The notes under the pieces are model-generated. The model had not been told where the DNA came from. It saw only the letters and a list, made by a program, of their open reading frames with translations, and ran no database searches. Below, one piece after another: positions 47,620 through 58,910 of a stretch of DNA of 64,000 nt (positions within the stretch are counted from its first letter, which is position 1; every line of letters starts with the position of its first letter). Source of the DNA: Epiperipatus broadwayi (lineage: Eukaryota > Onychophora > Udeonychophora > Euonychophora > Peripatidae); the NCBI GenBank assembly GCA_028023455.1, contig JAQFVV010000017.1:5672098-5736097 (forward strand), given 5' to 3'. The position numbers and the translations under genes were made by a program.

Positions 47620-47656
47620 GAAATTTAAGGTAACGCAGAGCGTTACCTTAAATTTC
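47620..47656. other. Perfect 17-bp hairpin, right copy
   Basis: GAAATTTAAGGTAACGC, loop AGA, GCGTTACCTTAAATTTC. Compared in the same orientation, both stem sides carry CG where the left copy has TG and CA. Confidence 0.85.
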
Positions 47657-47718
47657 AATAATCAAGAATCTTAAGGACCCAGGTTCGAATCCTATGCTAG
47701 TACTGTCACTGGTCAGGC

Positions 47719-47770
47719 CAGCAACACCTGAAGAAGAGGGGAGAAAAATACCTCTCGAAACGTTGTGCAT
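47719..47770 (+). ncRNA. Hammerhead-like motif, family F, weak
   Basis: CTGAAGA (47728-47734), an AGAGG/CCTCT stem II with one extra C, GAAA (47757-47760), CGTT and GTGCAT. Stem I is at most three pairs (CAC/GTG). The same arrangement is on the minus strand at 42228-42262. This may be a decayed hammerhead of the type found in Penelope-like elements. Confidence 0.3.
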
Positions 47771-47972
47771 ATACTAACCTGTTTGCTGTGATATTACTAA
47801 CAGTTAGTTCATATACTAAACTGTTTGCTGTGATATTACTAACATTTGTTTGCTGTGATATTACTAACAGTTGAATGCATTTGGAATATTTAATTAAAAT
47901 TAAACTTTTCTAAAGACATTCAACACACATATTAGATGATGGAAATAATCCAATATAAAAATACGCAAGAAT

Positions 47973-48155
47973 ATGGCTAATTCGAACACAGAAAACTTGA
48001 AAATATGGGAATTGCCAGACACGGAAACCGGTGCTGTAACATTTATACAGCAGAAAAACATCTTTGGACTTTCATTTGTAAGTCTCATTCTTGCCAATGG
48101 TAATGTTCATTTCGTAAAGGCAGCTTGTTTGAGGGATTCCAAATGGCTTTCGTCA
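47973..48155 (+). pseudogene. ISXO2/Merlin-type transposase fragment, right copy, with 61-bp deletion
   Basis: It starts MANSNTENLKIWELPDTETG, like the left copy, and continues to FIQQKNI. A 61-bp deletion between two AAACATC direct repeats then removes the first zinc-ribbon cysteines and shifts the frame. Downstream the sequence is again alignable, including the shared TAA. It is dead, and runs directly into the minisatellite at 48152. Confidence 0.65.
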
Positions 48156-49140
48156 AATGTAAAATAAAAGTAACTTAAATTTTTATTTAAATATACACTC
48201 CCTCTCCAATAAAAGTAACAAATTATTATTTAAATATAACCCAAATTACTATTTGAACGTACACCAAAAAAGACCCTCTTGTCAATAAAAATTAAAAAGC
48301 AACTATTATTGTCCCATTGTCAAAAATATTATTTGGGAAAAATAATTTATAAACGAAAGAAAGTAAAATTTATTGTCAATCAAATGTAAAATAAAAGTAA
48401 CTTAAATTTTTATTTAAACATACACACAAAAAAAAAAACCCTTCTCCCAATAATTGTTGTTAATCAAATGTAAAATAAAAGTAACGTAAATTATTATTTA
48501 AACATACACAAAACACACCCCTCCCACTAATTATTATCAATCAAATGTAAACCAATAAAAGTAACATAAATTATTATTTAAACATAACCCAAATTACTAT
48601 TTGAACATACACCAAAAAAGACCCTCTTGTCAATAAAAATTAAAAAGCAACTTATTGTCCCATTGTCAAAAATATTATTTGGGAAAAATAATTTATAAAC
48701 GAAAGAAAGTAAAATTTGTTGTCAATCAAATGTAAAATAAAAGTAACTTAAATTTTTATTTAAACATACACAAAAAAAATCCCTTCTCCCAATAATTGTT
48801 GACAATTAAATGTAAAATAAAAATAATGTAAATTATTATTTAAACATACACAAAAACAACTTACCCACGAATTGTCGTCAATCAAATGTAAACCAATAAA
48901 AGTAACGTAAATTATTATTTAAAGATCTGTAAAAAAGCCCGTTCTCTCTTAAATTTTGTCCATCAAATTTTAAAAAACAGTAATACTATTTAAAAAACCC
49001 AAATTACTATTTGAATGTACACCAAAAAAGACCCTCTTGTCAATAAAAATTAAAAAACTATTATTGTCCCATTGTCAAAAATATTTGGAAGAAATAATTT
49101 ATAAACAAAATAAAGTAAAATTTGTAAACCAAAAAAAAAA
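48152..49140 (+). repeat. AT-rich minisatellite, right arm
   Basis: TCAAATGTAAA starts at about 48152, 48380, 48463, 48541, 48726, 48805 (as TTAAATGTAAA) and 48882. Spacings are 77-83 bp except where a longer block with GACCCTCTTGTCAATAAAAA is inserted, which appears three times. It is about twice as long as the left-arm array. Confidence 0.8.
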
Positions 49141-49199
49141 AGTCAATATTAATAGAAAGTCCCTATCCCGGGAATGTTATATTAATGGGTTTTTTTGTT

Positions 49200-49423
49200 A
49201 GCATCAACACCATCAAAGTGGCTGACACGATAGATCAGAACCATAATCTTTTTTTAAATATGAATTTTAAAGTAAGTTTACGTTGTTTTGCTTTTATGCG
49301 ATTTTTGAAAATTTTGGAATCGATCCCTCATTTTTCAAAGTAAGTTAAATCTATTTTTGTGCAATTTTTTTTAATGCGGGTTTTCTGCGGAACCTATCTA
49401 CCGCATAAAATGAGACTCAGGTG
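49200..49423 (-). mobile_element. Tigger-like element, left terminus only, inverted
   Basis: Read on the minus strand from 49423 it starts CACCTGAGTCTCATTTTATG, matching the left end at 34646, with TA outside at 49424-49425. It lacks the rest of the element; the matching right terminus is at 45324 in the other part of the inverted-repeat region. Confidence 0.6.
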
Positions 49424-49425
49424 TA

Positions 49426-52400
49426 TATATATACAAATAAGTAAATGCCTCTTTCTGCACAAATGTGTACTAAACTCCCATATTTTAAATTTTAACTTCT
49501 ATGTTTTTAAGATGTATTTAAGATTAAAAATAAATTAGGATTAATGATCTTTTTGACTGACCCTGTACGATCCTATTTCTCTCAGCCTGATCTTAATCAC
49601 CTGTTCTTACTGCAAATGAAGCAACTGCCTTAACACATTGCCTTCTCTCAAATTATTTTTTATATTGAAGTTTGCAGTAAAATATTTATTACCTTAATTA
49701 ATCATATTCAAATTGAAGCTATCTTTAAATTCTTTCAAAATTTTAAATCTGTTAGGAAATTTAATTCTAAATTAAATTTATTTGAGTATTTTTGAAGACT
49801 AAGGATGTCAACTGTTATTCATTGATTTTTTAAATGCTTTTATACAACTTGCATTCTCTGTATGTTAGTGTGTTTGTTTCGTAGTTATAATTTAAGTAAA
49901 TGAGCAAGAAGGCAATATAGATATTTTTTGGTTTCAATTAAAAGCTTGATTTAATGGTTTATTAGACAATCATATACACATAATAAGTGATATATAAGTA
50001 AGAGGTATGCATATTAACTTATTACAAAAATATCAAGTAATATATATATAAACTAGCTTGATTTAAAGTACTTTCTGCAATCTTTTGTATGAATAAACCA
50101 ATTTGACACTTAGAGTTTAGATATATATATGTATTACATTAAGTAATAAATATGTCATTTAAAATTGAATTCATGTAGAGATAGATTAATTAACAAAAAG
50201 GGAATTGCAAAATATCTGAATACTAAAATATAATAGAGATAAAAAATATTTTATAGTAAAAGCTTTTATTTGTCATGCACTAAAAACTGAAAAAAAATAT
50301 TTCTTCAGTTACAATTAGTTATTAGATTGAACTTGAAATAAGAGTTGGGGTGGGGGTCAGAAATTAATTGATTCCATCCCTATATAGACCCTCTTCCCAA
50401 GCTTTTATTTCAAGTTTAATTTAAAAACCCTAATTGTGGTTGAAGGAACAATTATTTTTTTGGTTTTTAGTGTATGACAAAGCATTTACTATAAAATATT
50501 TTTTATTTCTATTTTTTCTTTTTAATTTTGTATTAAAATACATTTTGCAATTCAACAATTAGTGATATTTGTTATGAATATGCACTCTTAAAATGTAGTA
50601 AAAATGTAATTCAACTCTGCTACATTTTCATTTAGATGCCTTCATGTTCACATTCTTTTAATATTTGTTACAAAAGAATTATAACTGACCTTTTTTCTTC
50701 ACAAGTTTCACTAAGTCTGGTTATTTTTCTTACCTGCACTTACATATTTTTCACATAATTTTTCATTCTTGTTTTAGTCTTCCGTGACAATGTAAAACGT
50801 TGCTTCTTTTTTTTTTCTGATTTCGCAAAATTTAACATTGATATTATGGATATATTTATATACTTGTGTATAAATTTGCAATGGATTTGTTGTTTTAGAT
50901 ATATTGGCGGGAAAAAATATAGCAACTACTTATACTATTATAGATATTGTTGTTTCTGTGAAACGGGGATTAGCATATTTATTTATCAGTCTGATTTGTG
51001 CGGTTGTGGTCAAAATAAACCATGAAACACAATTATTGATTGTCAAATGTTTGCATACAATAATAGAAGTGAAGGACTTGAGAAAAGCCACTAGTAAATC
51101 TATGTTGTGAATAATTAGGATATCTGAAAAAAAAAAAAAAAAAATCCGTACACTAAATGAAATTTATTTAGCTAGTTATTCACAATCAATTTAAAGGAAT
51201 TTAGAAATTCCAATCAAGAGATTTTGTTCATGATTTTATTAACTTCTTCAATTCTGCCATTGCAAGCATAAATTTTCATTAGCAAGTGTGGTTTGTGTTT
51301 GCTATGATCTATTTGCAAAGCAATTAATCATGTTGCTCATTAATGTACTGAATTTATTTCTGAGACTAATAATATTTACGGAGATCATATTCAGCTGGTT
51401 TTATGCTTGGGTTTGGTAAAATAAATAGTTTTGAGATTTGACATGTAGTCCAGATTTAGCACTATGATTGTTATGTTGAAAACTTTCCAAGATAAGCATC
51501 CAGAATGGAGATCTTGGCATGATAGTCACATTGTCTGGATTAATGATAAGTTAAATATATTTAATTATTTTTTATACAATTTTTATGAGGCATCTTGTCT
51601 ACACATATTTAGTATGCTAGTAATATTTTTTATTGTGACATTTAGTTTTTTATAAATTCATTTTCCAAATGACTTTATAATATTCAATGGAATATGCAAA
51701 TGTTAGTAAACTAGATTTTAGAATATTACATAACGCTAGAAGTAGTGTCATCTAGCTTTCCAAGGAGATTATTCCTAGAAATTACTTTTGATTTCACCTT
51801 TGACAGATGAATAAAATAAATCAGTTTTCTGTGGACCAAAATATTTTGTAAGTAGCATGGGCTAAGATCGAGCAAATTATTTTAATTTTATAAAATACTT
51901 TATTATTATTTAGATAAAAATTTGAATACATTGTTTTGACGGAATTGGTGATGATTGAACTGAATGCTGTGGAAATATTTTATGATCGCTATGATTACTT
52001 TGTAATCTTTTTTTGTGTGTGTGTGTGTGTGTGTTTAAGAATTTTCAGAAATTTTCCAAGATTATTTTATTCTGAAAACTAGGTTACAAGTGTTTATTTG
52101 GGGAGCTTTTAACAGTATAGAAAATTAAAGATGGAGCTTTACTCTAGCCTTAATTCAGTTTTTTCTAAAAGTTAGATGATTCTCAATTTTTGATATATTA
52201 AATCTTGATGTTTTAAGAGCTTATAGGAAACAGAAAAATGATATTAGGCGATATTTTTTCTGATTATTGTTACATTAAGAAATCTTAAAGTACTATAGTT
52301 TTGTTTTGATGTCAATGTTTTAGAATTTGTTTTTAAAATCTAATGTCATTTTTTGGTTTTGGATTTTACATTTTAGAATTTCTGGAAATAATATATATAT

Positions 52401-54580
52401 TCTTGAGATTTTTCTTATTTCGATAGTAAAAAGAAAAATATTAATGACTTAATTTTTTTAGAATTAAGTTAGAGAAGTTTTACTTTATTGATTTTTTTTT
52501 TTTTCTAGTTTTTTATAATTTTGGACTCTTAGAAGTCTGATATATAAAGTGGGCAATTATGGTATCATTTTTAAATGTTTTTGCACATACCAAAGACTGC
52601 ATAGATGGAACTAGATCTTTCAATTATATCTCATACAGTTGTTTTTTATGATCTTTTTCAATCTTTTTTTTTTTTTTTCTGTATCAAGAGATATTATAAA
52701 TTTGTTGATTGAGCGATCTCAGATTTTGATTTGATAAAATGTGGGGTGATTTATTTCATTATCTTCAAAAAAAAAAAATTCTTTAGCAATTGTTGTTATA
52801 ATATTTGTTACATTTTTAGTATTCGTTTTAATATATGAATTATATTAATTCAATCAATTTTTTTTTTTAATTTTATCTTAAACCTATATGATTTTCAATA
52901 ATAGTAATAAGCTTCCCAAAAATTTTGTCTGGATTTATTAGAAGTAAAACATTTCAAGTTATTAAATCAATACTCAGTGATGAATGACTTTAACTGTACC
53001 GGTTGTTTTTTCTTTACCTATTTCCAAAATACAAGAAATTAAAATATAGTAAGATCTAGAAAAGGGCTGGGTGTAATTTGTATAGCAAGATTGCAAAACG
53101 ATTGGTTGCGTAAAGATTATTTATCTGAATAGTGATTACTATATCGTTAAACTTTCTTCAGTTAATGATCATTACATTGTTTAGATGATTTTAAATAAAA
53201 ATAGCTATATTATGATTACTTTATATTTGGAAAAAATCTTGTATGAAGCTAGATTTTAAAATAAACAAAAGTAGAAGAATGATTAATGTTCTATTGGTGC
53301 AGTTTTATCCATGTCAGTGTTATATTGCATCATTACTTTATAAGACAATTTTCATTTTTGATTTTTCAATGCATGGTTTAATGCAGTGTTAGAGTAACAA
53401 ATTCTAATGTTCAATATCCACAGATCATGGTTCCAACTGTCACTTCCAGTCCTTGATCTTTTTATGAACTCCAAGTAATAAATCATTTAATAACTGTATT
53501 TGTCCTTAATCTTGATATATCATCTTCAAATAACAAAGCAAATTTGGATTTTCTGCTTCAGAAAGATGACTGTTCTATAAAAGAGACACCTGTCAATTGA
53601 AGTCTCCACAGTTGCCAATATCATATAGGTGTTTGTTTTTCTTTCCCATTTTAAATGTACTATCTCATTTTGATAAATTTTAAAAATTGCTCTCCAATGG
53701 CATCAACGTCAGGGTTAATGTTTGTAATTCTATGATTTTATATTTTGTTGTATTTTCTTGTTAATCGACCATTTATTACTAAAGATGAAGTCTGGTTCTT
53801 AGTGGAAGCAATTTGCTTCCGATGTAGATGTATGTTACTTGCAGGCGGGTGAATGGGAAAAATCGTTTTACCCCTTACAAAAGTTTTTTAATTAATACTC
53901 TTTGTGTAGCTCCAAATATTGAGATGCTGAAATAAATTATTTAAAGAGATGAGAAGCAGTAGCAAATTACCAATAGTGATATGTATTATTGCTTGGTCAC
54001 AGCACTACATTGTTTTGTTATTTCATTTTAACTTCATGTCAAGATTTTAGCATATTTTTACTTAATTATGATCATTGTTTATAAAGAATATAAGAAGTTA
54101 TTACATTTAATTGTTTAACACAATTAACTGCTAATAATAGTCTTAATAATTTTAGAATAATCTAGTTTTTATCTGAGATTGTAAAAAAAATTATGTCTGA
54201 GCATTCTCAGTCATAATTACTTTCAAAGTTCCTGGTTGAAAAGGTAATTTTTTCTTCTAATGCCATTATTTTTTTAAAGGTAATATATTTTATAGTTCTT
54301 ATTTTAATGTAATTATAATTGGGATTTATTTAACAGTCTGTATCATTAACTCTTATGTAATGGTTGAAATGATAAATTAAATATTGATTGCTTAAATGTA
54401 TATATTAATTTAAAAATAATAATGGTTTACTTAAAATAAGTTACTTAAACATATATCTATTTTAAAAAAAAGATAATCTACTTTTTAGTTAATGCATTTC
54501 TTAATTAGAAAAATAATAAAGATAATCTTGTAGCAGAAAGCCATTGCATGAGAGTGGTAAAGCAAAAATTACATTACAGA
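49426..54580. other. SUCLG2 intron 2, AT-rich, little recognised
   Basis: Contains a local inverted pair (CAAGCTTTTATTT near 50399 and AAAGCTTTTATTTGTC near 50259, parts of a roughly 120-bp stem around 50230-50520), GGCGGGAAAA near 50907, and a (TG)n microsatellite at about 52014-52034. Several poly-T and poly-A runs occur. No exon, RNA gene or transposon terminus was recognised. Confidence 0.45.
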
Positions 54581-54585
54581 AATCA

Positions 54586-55533
54586 TCATCATCATCAAGC
54601 ATTATCAATCCACTGCAGGATGAAGGTCTCTCTCCAAGTTCAATCCATCTTTTCCGATCTTAAGCTTCTCTTCTCCACATCACCTCTGCATACTTTCTTA
54701 TTTCATCCATCCATCTCACATGTGGTCTCTTTCTGGGTCTTTTACAATCTCTTGGAATCCAGTTTAAAATTTCAATTGTCCATCCATTATCATTTCTTCT
54801 AGCAATATGTCCAGCCCAACTCTACTTTAGTTTTTTAATTTTTTCAATGAGATCAGTAACACCTGTTTGTTCTTTTACCCATACCTTGCATTTTCGATCT
54901 CTTCTTGTTACTCCCAACATATATCTTTCCATACTTCTTTGAGTGGTTTGAAGTCTCTGTATTGCTCTTCTATTAAGTGTCCAAGTCTCAGATCCATAAG
55001 TAAGAACTGACAAAACACATTTATTAAAAACCTTCCTTTTCAAACACATAGGCATATTTCCTTTTAGTATCAAGTTATTTCTACCAAAAGCAGTCCAACC
55101 AAGTTTAATTTATGATTAATTTCATCCATTATGTTTCCATCTGTATTAATAATCTGTCCAAGGTATTTGTAACTGTTAACTTCTCCTAATTCATCATAAT
55201 CAAGCTTTATTTTCATATTTTGAGAAAATCTATTAAACATTACTTTAGTCTTTTTAACATTTATCTTTAGTCCTACTTTCATCTGATAACTCCTGCAACA
55301 TTTCCTGTAACTCTAAAGCATTATTTGCAAAAACAACTACATCATCTGCAAAATCTAAATGACTTAAATAATCTCCATTTACTTTCACTCCTTTAGCTTC
55401 CCATTTTAATCCACAAAATACTTCTTGCAGCATTGCTGTAAACAGTTTTGGAGATATGGAGTTACCCTGTCTTACACCCTTTTCAATGTTGACTTTCCTA
55501 CTATTATTATGTAATCTAATTGTTGCTGTTGAT
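54586..55533 (-). pseudogene. RTE-type LINE, 5'-truncated copy E
   Basis: The minus strand from about 55533 to 54586 follows the C-terminal RT part of the copy at 61836-64000. It shows the catalytic-site region near 55345 (FADDVVVF on the minus strand), VGLKINVKKTKVMFNRFSQN (55280 on), KYLGQIINTDGNIMDEIN, a frameshift near 55075, then CVLSVLTYGSETWTLNRRAI and QRSMERYMLGVTRRDRK. It ends with a TGATGATGATGATGAT-type tail (54583-54596 on the + strand as ATCATC repeats). The few stops and frameshifts make it younger than copies B, C and D. In a live element the RT would extend from the nicked target. It lies antisense to SUCLG2. Confidence 0.85.
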
Positions 55534-56078
55534 AGATAATCTCTAGTTTAATGGATAACTAATAAACATTATTGATATACTTTCATTTAGTGGTTTGTGT
55601 CAATATTGCGAGAGCAGCAACTTTGACAGCTATTAAACTAGTAATTTGCTATCTATATATGTATATATTGAATAATGATAAAGAAGTGTAAGAGATTGTA
55701 TTTGTGCTGTTGAGCGCTGGCTCAGTACTAAATGTGTTTCTTTTGGATTGTACATCTTTTTCACATGTCGTTGGTCATATCTTTATGATTACACCCCTCC
55801 ATAAAGTGTTGAAAGTGGATAGAAACCAGTCTCTACTTTGCATGAGAGTAGTGTAGTGGGAAGTTCAAAAAAGTTATTCATTAATTGAAGATTGGGCATT
55901 TTTATTTGCTATTAGATTGTAATTAAAGAAATAGAATTAAAATTAATTTGAATACAAATTCTCAAGAAATGATTTATTGTAGCTATAATTATATAAACAT
56001 TTTTAGATGAATGACTGATGTATTATTTTTTTAAATAAAAATATATCCTTTTTTTTTTTTTTGCTTGTATATTTTTAG
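55534..56078. other. End of intron 2, with a decayed hammerhead-like relic near 55700-55750
   Basis: CTGTTGA, GCGCT, AGTAC, TAAA (about 55703-55731) resemble a mutated version of the family D motif at 58513. The acceptor of exon 3 is ATATTTTTAG (56069-56078), preceded by a long T run. Confidence 0.4.
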
Positions 56079-56178
56079 AAGTTAAAGAATTTGTTATTAA
56101 AGCTCAAATTCTAGCTGGAGGGCGAGGAAAAGGAACATTTAGTAGTGGATTAAAAGGAGGAGTCAAATTAACAAAAAA
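56079..56178 (+). CDS. SUCLG2: SUCLG2 exon 3 (ATP-grasp domain, [12 protein letters not shown] segment)
   Basis: This 100-nt exon joins exon 2 in phase 1 (the split codon gives AAA) and ends in phase 2 at a GTAGGT donor (56179). The frame contains [18 protein letters not shown], then [14 protein letters not shown]. This is the glycine-rich ATP-grasp segment of succinyl-CoA ligase beta subunits, which helps bind the nucleotide phosphates. [12 protein letters not shown]...SGLKGGV is nearly invariant, and the LTK ending fits SUCLG2 better than SUCLA2 (which has KIV at this place). The acceptor is a T-rich tract ending in TTTTTAG. The next expected exon (continuing toward the QMIG region) was not found before the window end, so it lies beyond 64000. 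The recognition is very secure. Confidence 0.95.
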
Positions 56179-56787
56179 GTAGGTATTTTTTGTCTGGTGA
56201 ATAATTTTGCATGTAGAGTATAATATATCAGGTTAAATTCTGGAAAGAAAAAACTGATAGCTACTTATTATATTAATCTTCCATATTTATAATTATAGTT
56301 CATTTCAAGAATGAAACCTCATTTTTCAGCTAACTGAAAAACTGCTAACAAAAATCAGGTTTTTATCTATTTATTGGAGTAGTCAGCATATAGCTAAATG
56401 CAGATAGTTAATTGTATGTTGTTGATTGATAATTTGATACCTGGTATTTTTAGCTAAAGAATAAATGGTGAAACACCCCCACCCCCATGCCCATTTCTTT
56501 CAGCTAGGTAATGATGCCTTTTTGATTACTGTGAACTTTTCAAGAAAACATTTTGAGAGGTACTAAAGAGGCTTTTGCCTTAGTGACTATTTAGTGTTTA
56601 AAGCTGATTGCATTACTTTGTATAAATTTAATGAAAATCATTTGCAGCCGTCCTGTGGCCTTTTTTATTTTCTTTTAATACAAGATTAGAAGATCTAACT
56701 AAGCTTTTGTATGGATTGAAAAGAAAATGTCACCAAAGGTATTTTTATTAATAATGAAAAAAATAACTTCTTTTATGACTGTTGATT
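56179..56787. other. SUCLG2 intron 3, first part
   Basis: Nothing was recognised apart from a short CACCCCCACCCCCA tract (56475 on). Confidence 0.45.
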
Positions 56788-58910
56788 ATTAGGAAAAACA
56801 ATATTCACAATTGATATTCCTAATCTTCAGAAACATTCTAATGAATTTAAATTAGAACTTACAAATAGGTTTCAAGTGTTAGGAGATTTTGAACATGATT
56901 GAGATTTGAATGAAATCAATAGAAAAATAACTGATATACTTTTAAAAACTGCAACAGATAGCTGGTAGAAAAAAGCAGTTGTCCAATACAATTTTTTACT
57001 GAGACTGGATAATTTATGAAGAAAAGAAGGAATATGATGTATTAAGAAGGATTGAATATCCGGAATTGTGTAAAATGGGTGGAAAAGAGTTGATAATGAT
57101 ATAAAAAGTATAATTGTGAACTAACGAGGAAAGCTATAGAAGAGAATAAAAGTCTCAAGAGTGTGAAACAACATTTTGTTATTGGTAGGAAAATTATTTC
57201 TGCGATAAGAAAAAAAAGATGAAACTATTATTAAAAAGAGAGATGATATCATGAAATGTGTAGAAGAGTTCTATCAATAATTATATAGTAATAAAGAACA
57301 AGTACCTCCTACAACTATTATATCTTCTGAATTGCCCAGTATTTTAAATGAAGAAATGAGGCATGTAATTAAATTTATGGAGAAGGGAAAAGCTCCAGGT
57401 AATGATGTAATTATAATCGATATATGTTAAAAAAATCGGGTGAAGAAATATAAAAAATTTTGGCAAAGTTATATACCAAATGGCTAAATGATAAAGATGT
57501 ACAAGATGATTGGAAGAATGTATTATTAATATTAGTATTAAAAAAGGTGTTAAAGATATTAGAAATTACACTTACAGATCTATTGGCCTTTTGTCAGTTT
57601 TATACAAATGTTTACCAAGATAATTACAACTCGTCTACAGAGAACTTTAGATGTCAACCAGCCAAAAGAACAAACTGGATTAAAAATGCTTTTAGTACAG
57701 TGGATCATATCCAAGTATTGAGAGAATTTATAGAAAGAACCAATTTATATGAATTGCCATTATGCTTTGGATTTGTAGATTATGAAAAGGCATTTGATTT
57801 TATAAGCATTTTTTCGGTGATTAAAGCATTGGATTATCAAGGTACAGATCCAGGATAGTCATGTTCTGTAGAATATTTATAAAAATGCAACAGCAACAAT
57901 TAGATTACATAATGATACTAGGAAGGTTAACATTGAGAAGAATGTAAGACAGGGTTACTCTATATCTCCAAAACTTTTTACAGCAATGCTACATCAAGTA
58001 TTTTGTGGATTAAAATGGAAAGCTAAAGGAGTAAAACGAAGATTATTTAAGACATTTAGATTTTTCAAATGATGTACTCCAGAAAATGTTGCAAGAGTTA
58101 TCAGGTGAAATTAGGACTAAAGGTAAATGTTAAAAAGATTAAAGTAATGTTCAGTGGCCTTTCTCAAAAGATGAAAATAAAGATTGATAATGATGAGTAA
58201 CACAAATATCTTGATTAGATTATTACTACAGATGAAAACATAATGGAAGAAATTAATCATAGAATTGAACTTGGGGGGAGTGCTTTTGGTAGAAATAACA
58301 ATATTAAAACGAAATGTGCCTAAGTGCTTGAAAAGAAAAGTTTTTAATAAATGTGTTTTACCAGTTCTTACTTATGGATCTGAGACTTGGATATTTAACA
58401 GAAGAGCAATATAGAGACTTAAGACCATTCTAAGAAATATGGAGTTGCATTTTAGGAGTAACAAGAAGAGATCGAAAAAACAACACATGGGTAAGAGAAC
58501 AAACAGGGATTGAGTGCTGGTTCAGCACGAAATGCATCTTGGGAGTTACTTGTCTTTTATTATATCTTTATTTATATGAAATTATTTATGAAATAAAAAA
58601 GAATGAAGAAATATGGAAGTTGTCTATCTATAAAAAAGATTACTGAGATCATTGAAAGAATAAAAGACTGAAGTGGAGTTGGTCTATATTTTTAGAAGGA
58701 AAGATAATAAATGGATAGTTGAAATCTTAAACGGATTCCAAGAGATTGTAAAAGACCCAGAAAGAGACCATGTGTGAGATGGATGAAATAAAGAAGTGTG
58801 ATGGGATAATGTGGAGAAGATAGGCTAGAGATTGGAGAAGATGGATTGAATTTGAAGGGACCTTCATCCTGCAATGGATTGATAATGGTTGACAATGATA
58901 ATGATGATGA
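56788..58910 (+). pseudogene. RTE-type LINE, copy F, 5'-truncated
   Basis: It starts abruptly at the counterpart of [14 protein letters not shown] (here [20 protein letters not shown]) and runs through the RT. Landmarks are [10 protein letters not shown] near 57385, AKLYTKWLNDKDVQDDWKN (57463 on), PLCFGFVDYEKAFD (about 57755-57796), a broken catalytic box near 58060 (FSNDVLQK), and PVLTYGSETW near 58360. It ends in LQWIDNG, then a TGATAATGATGATGATG tail at 58885-58912. The 132-codon frame at 57460-57858 is the best-preserved piece. Several frameshifts and stops make it dead. It is the useful undisturbed reference for insertions seen in copies B and D, but carries its own small insert at 58513-58637. 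Confidence 0.85.
58513..58637 (+). mobile_element. Short A-tailed insert beginning with part of a hammerhead (family D)
   Basis: GATT precedes (58509-58512) and follows (58638-58641) the insert; the RTE sequence is continuous without it in other copies. The insert starts GAGTGCTGGTTCAGCAC, a perfect 5-bp stem II (GTGCT/AGCAC), then GAAA, the palindromic ATGCAT, the cleavage-site C and TTGGGAG, and ends in an A run. The 5' half of the ribozyme core is absent. It looks like a 5'-truncated retroposed copy. Confidence 0.5.

Larger units (their letters stand above)
47393..47960. mobile_element. Foldback element FB-F, right copy (inverted relative to the left one)
   Basis: It mirrors 42097-42605 and extends a little further (the GATGATGGTGTTCTAGCTG block near 47411 matches the reverse of 42575-42600). 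The centre holds the hairpin at 47620-47656, GGTTCGAATCC at 47682-47692 and a hammerhead-like motif. The numbers of 42-bp repeats in its arms differ from the left copy. Confidence 0.7.

Noticed and set aside
55800-55860. TTGAAAG ... GAAACCAGTC as another hammerhead
   Set aside because: The CTGA box is not present and I cannot find paired stem I strands.
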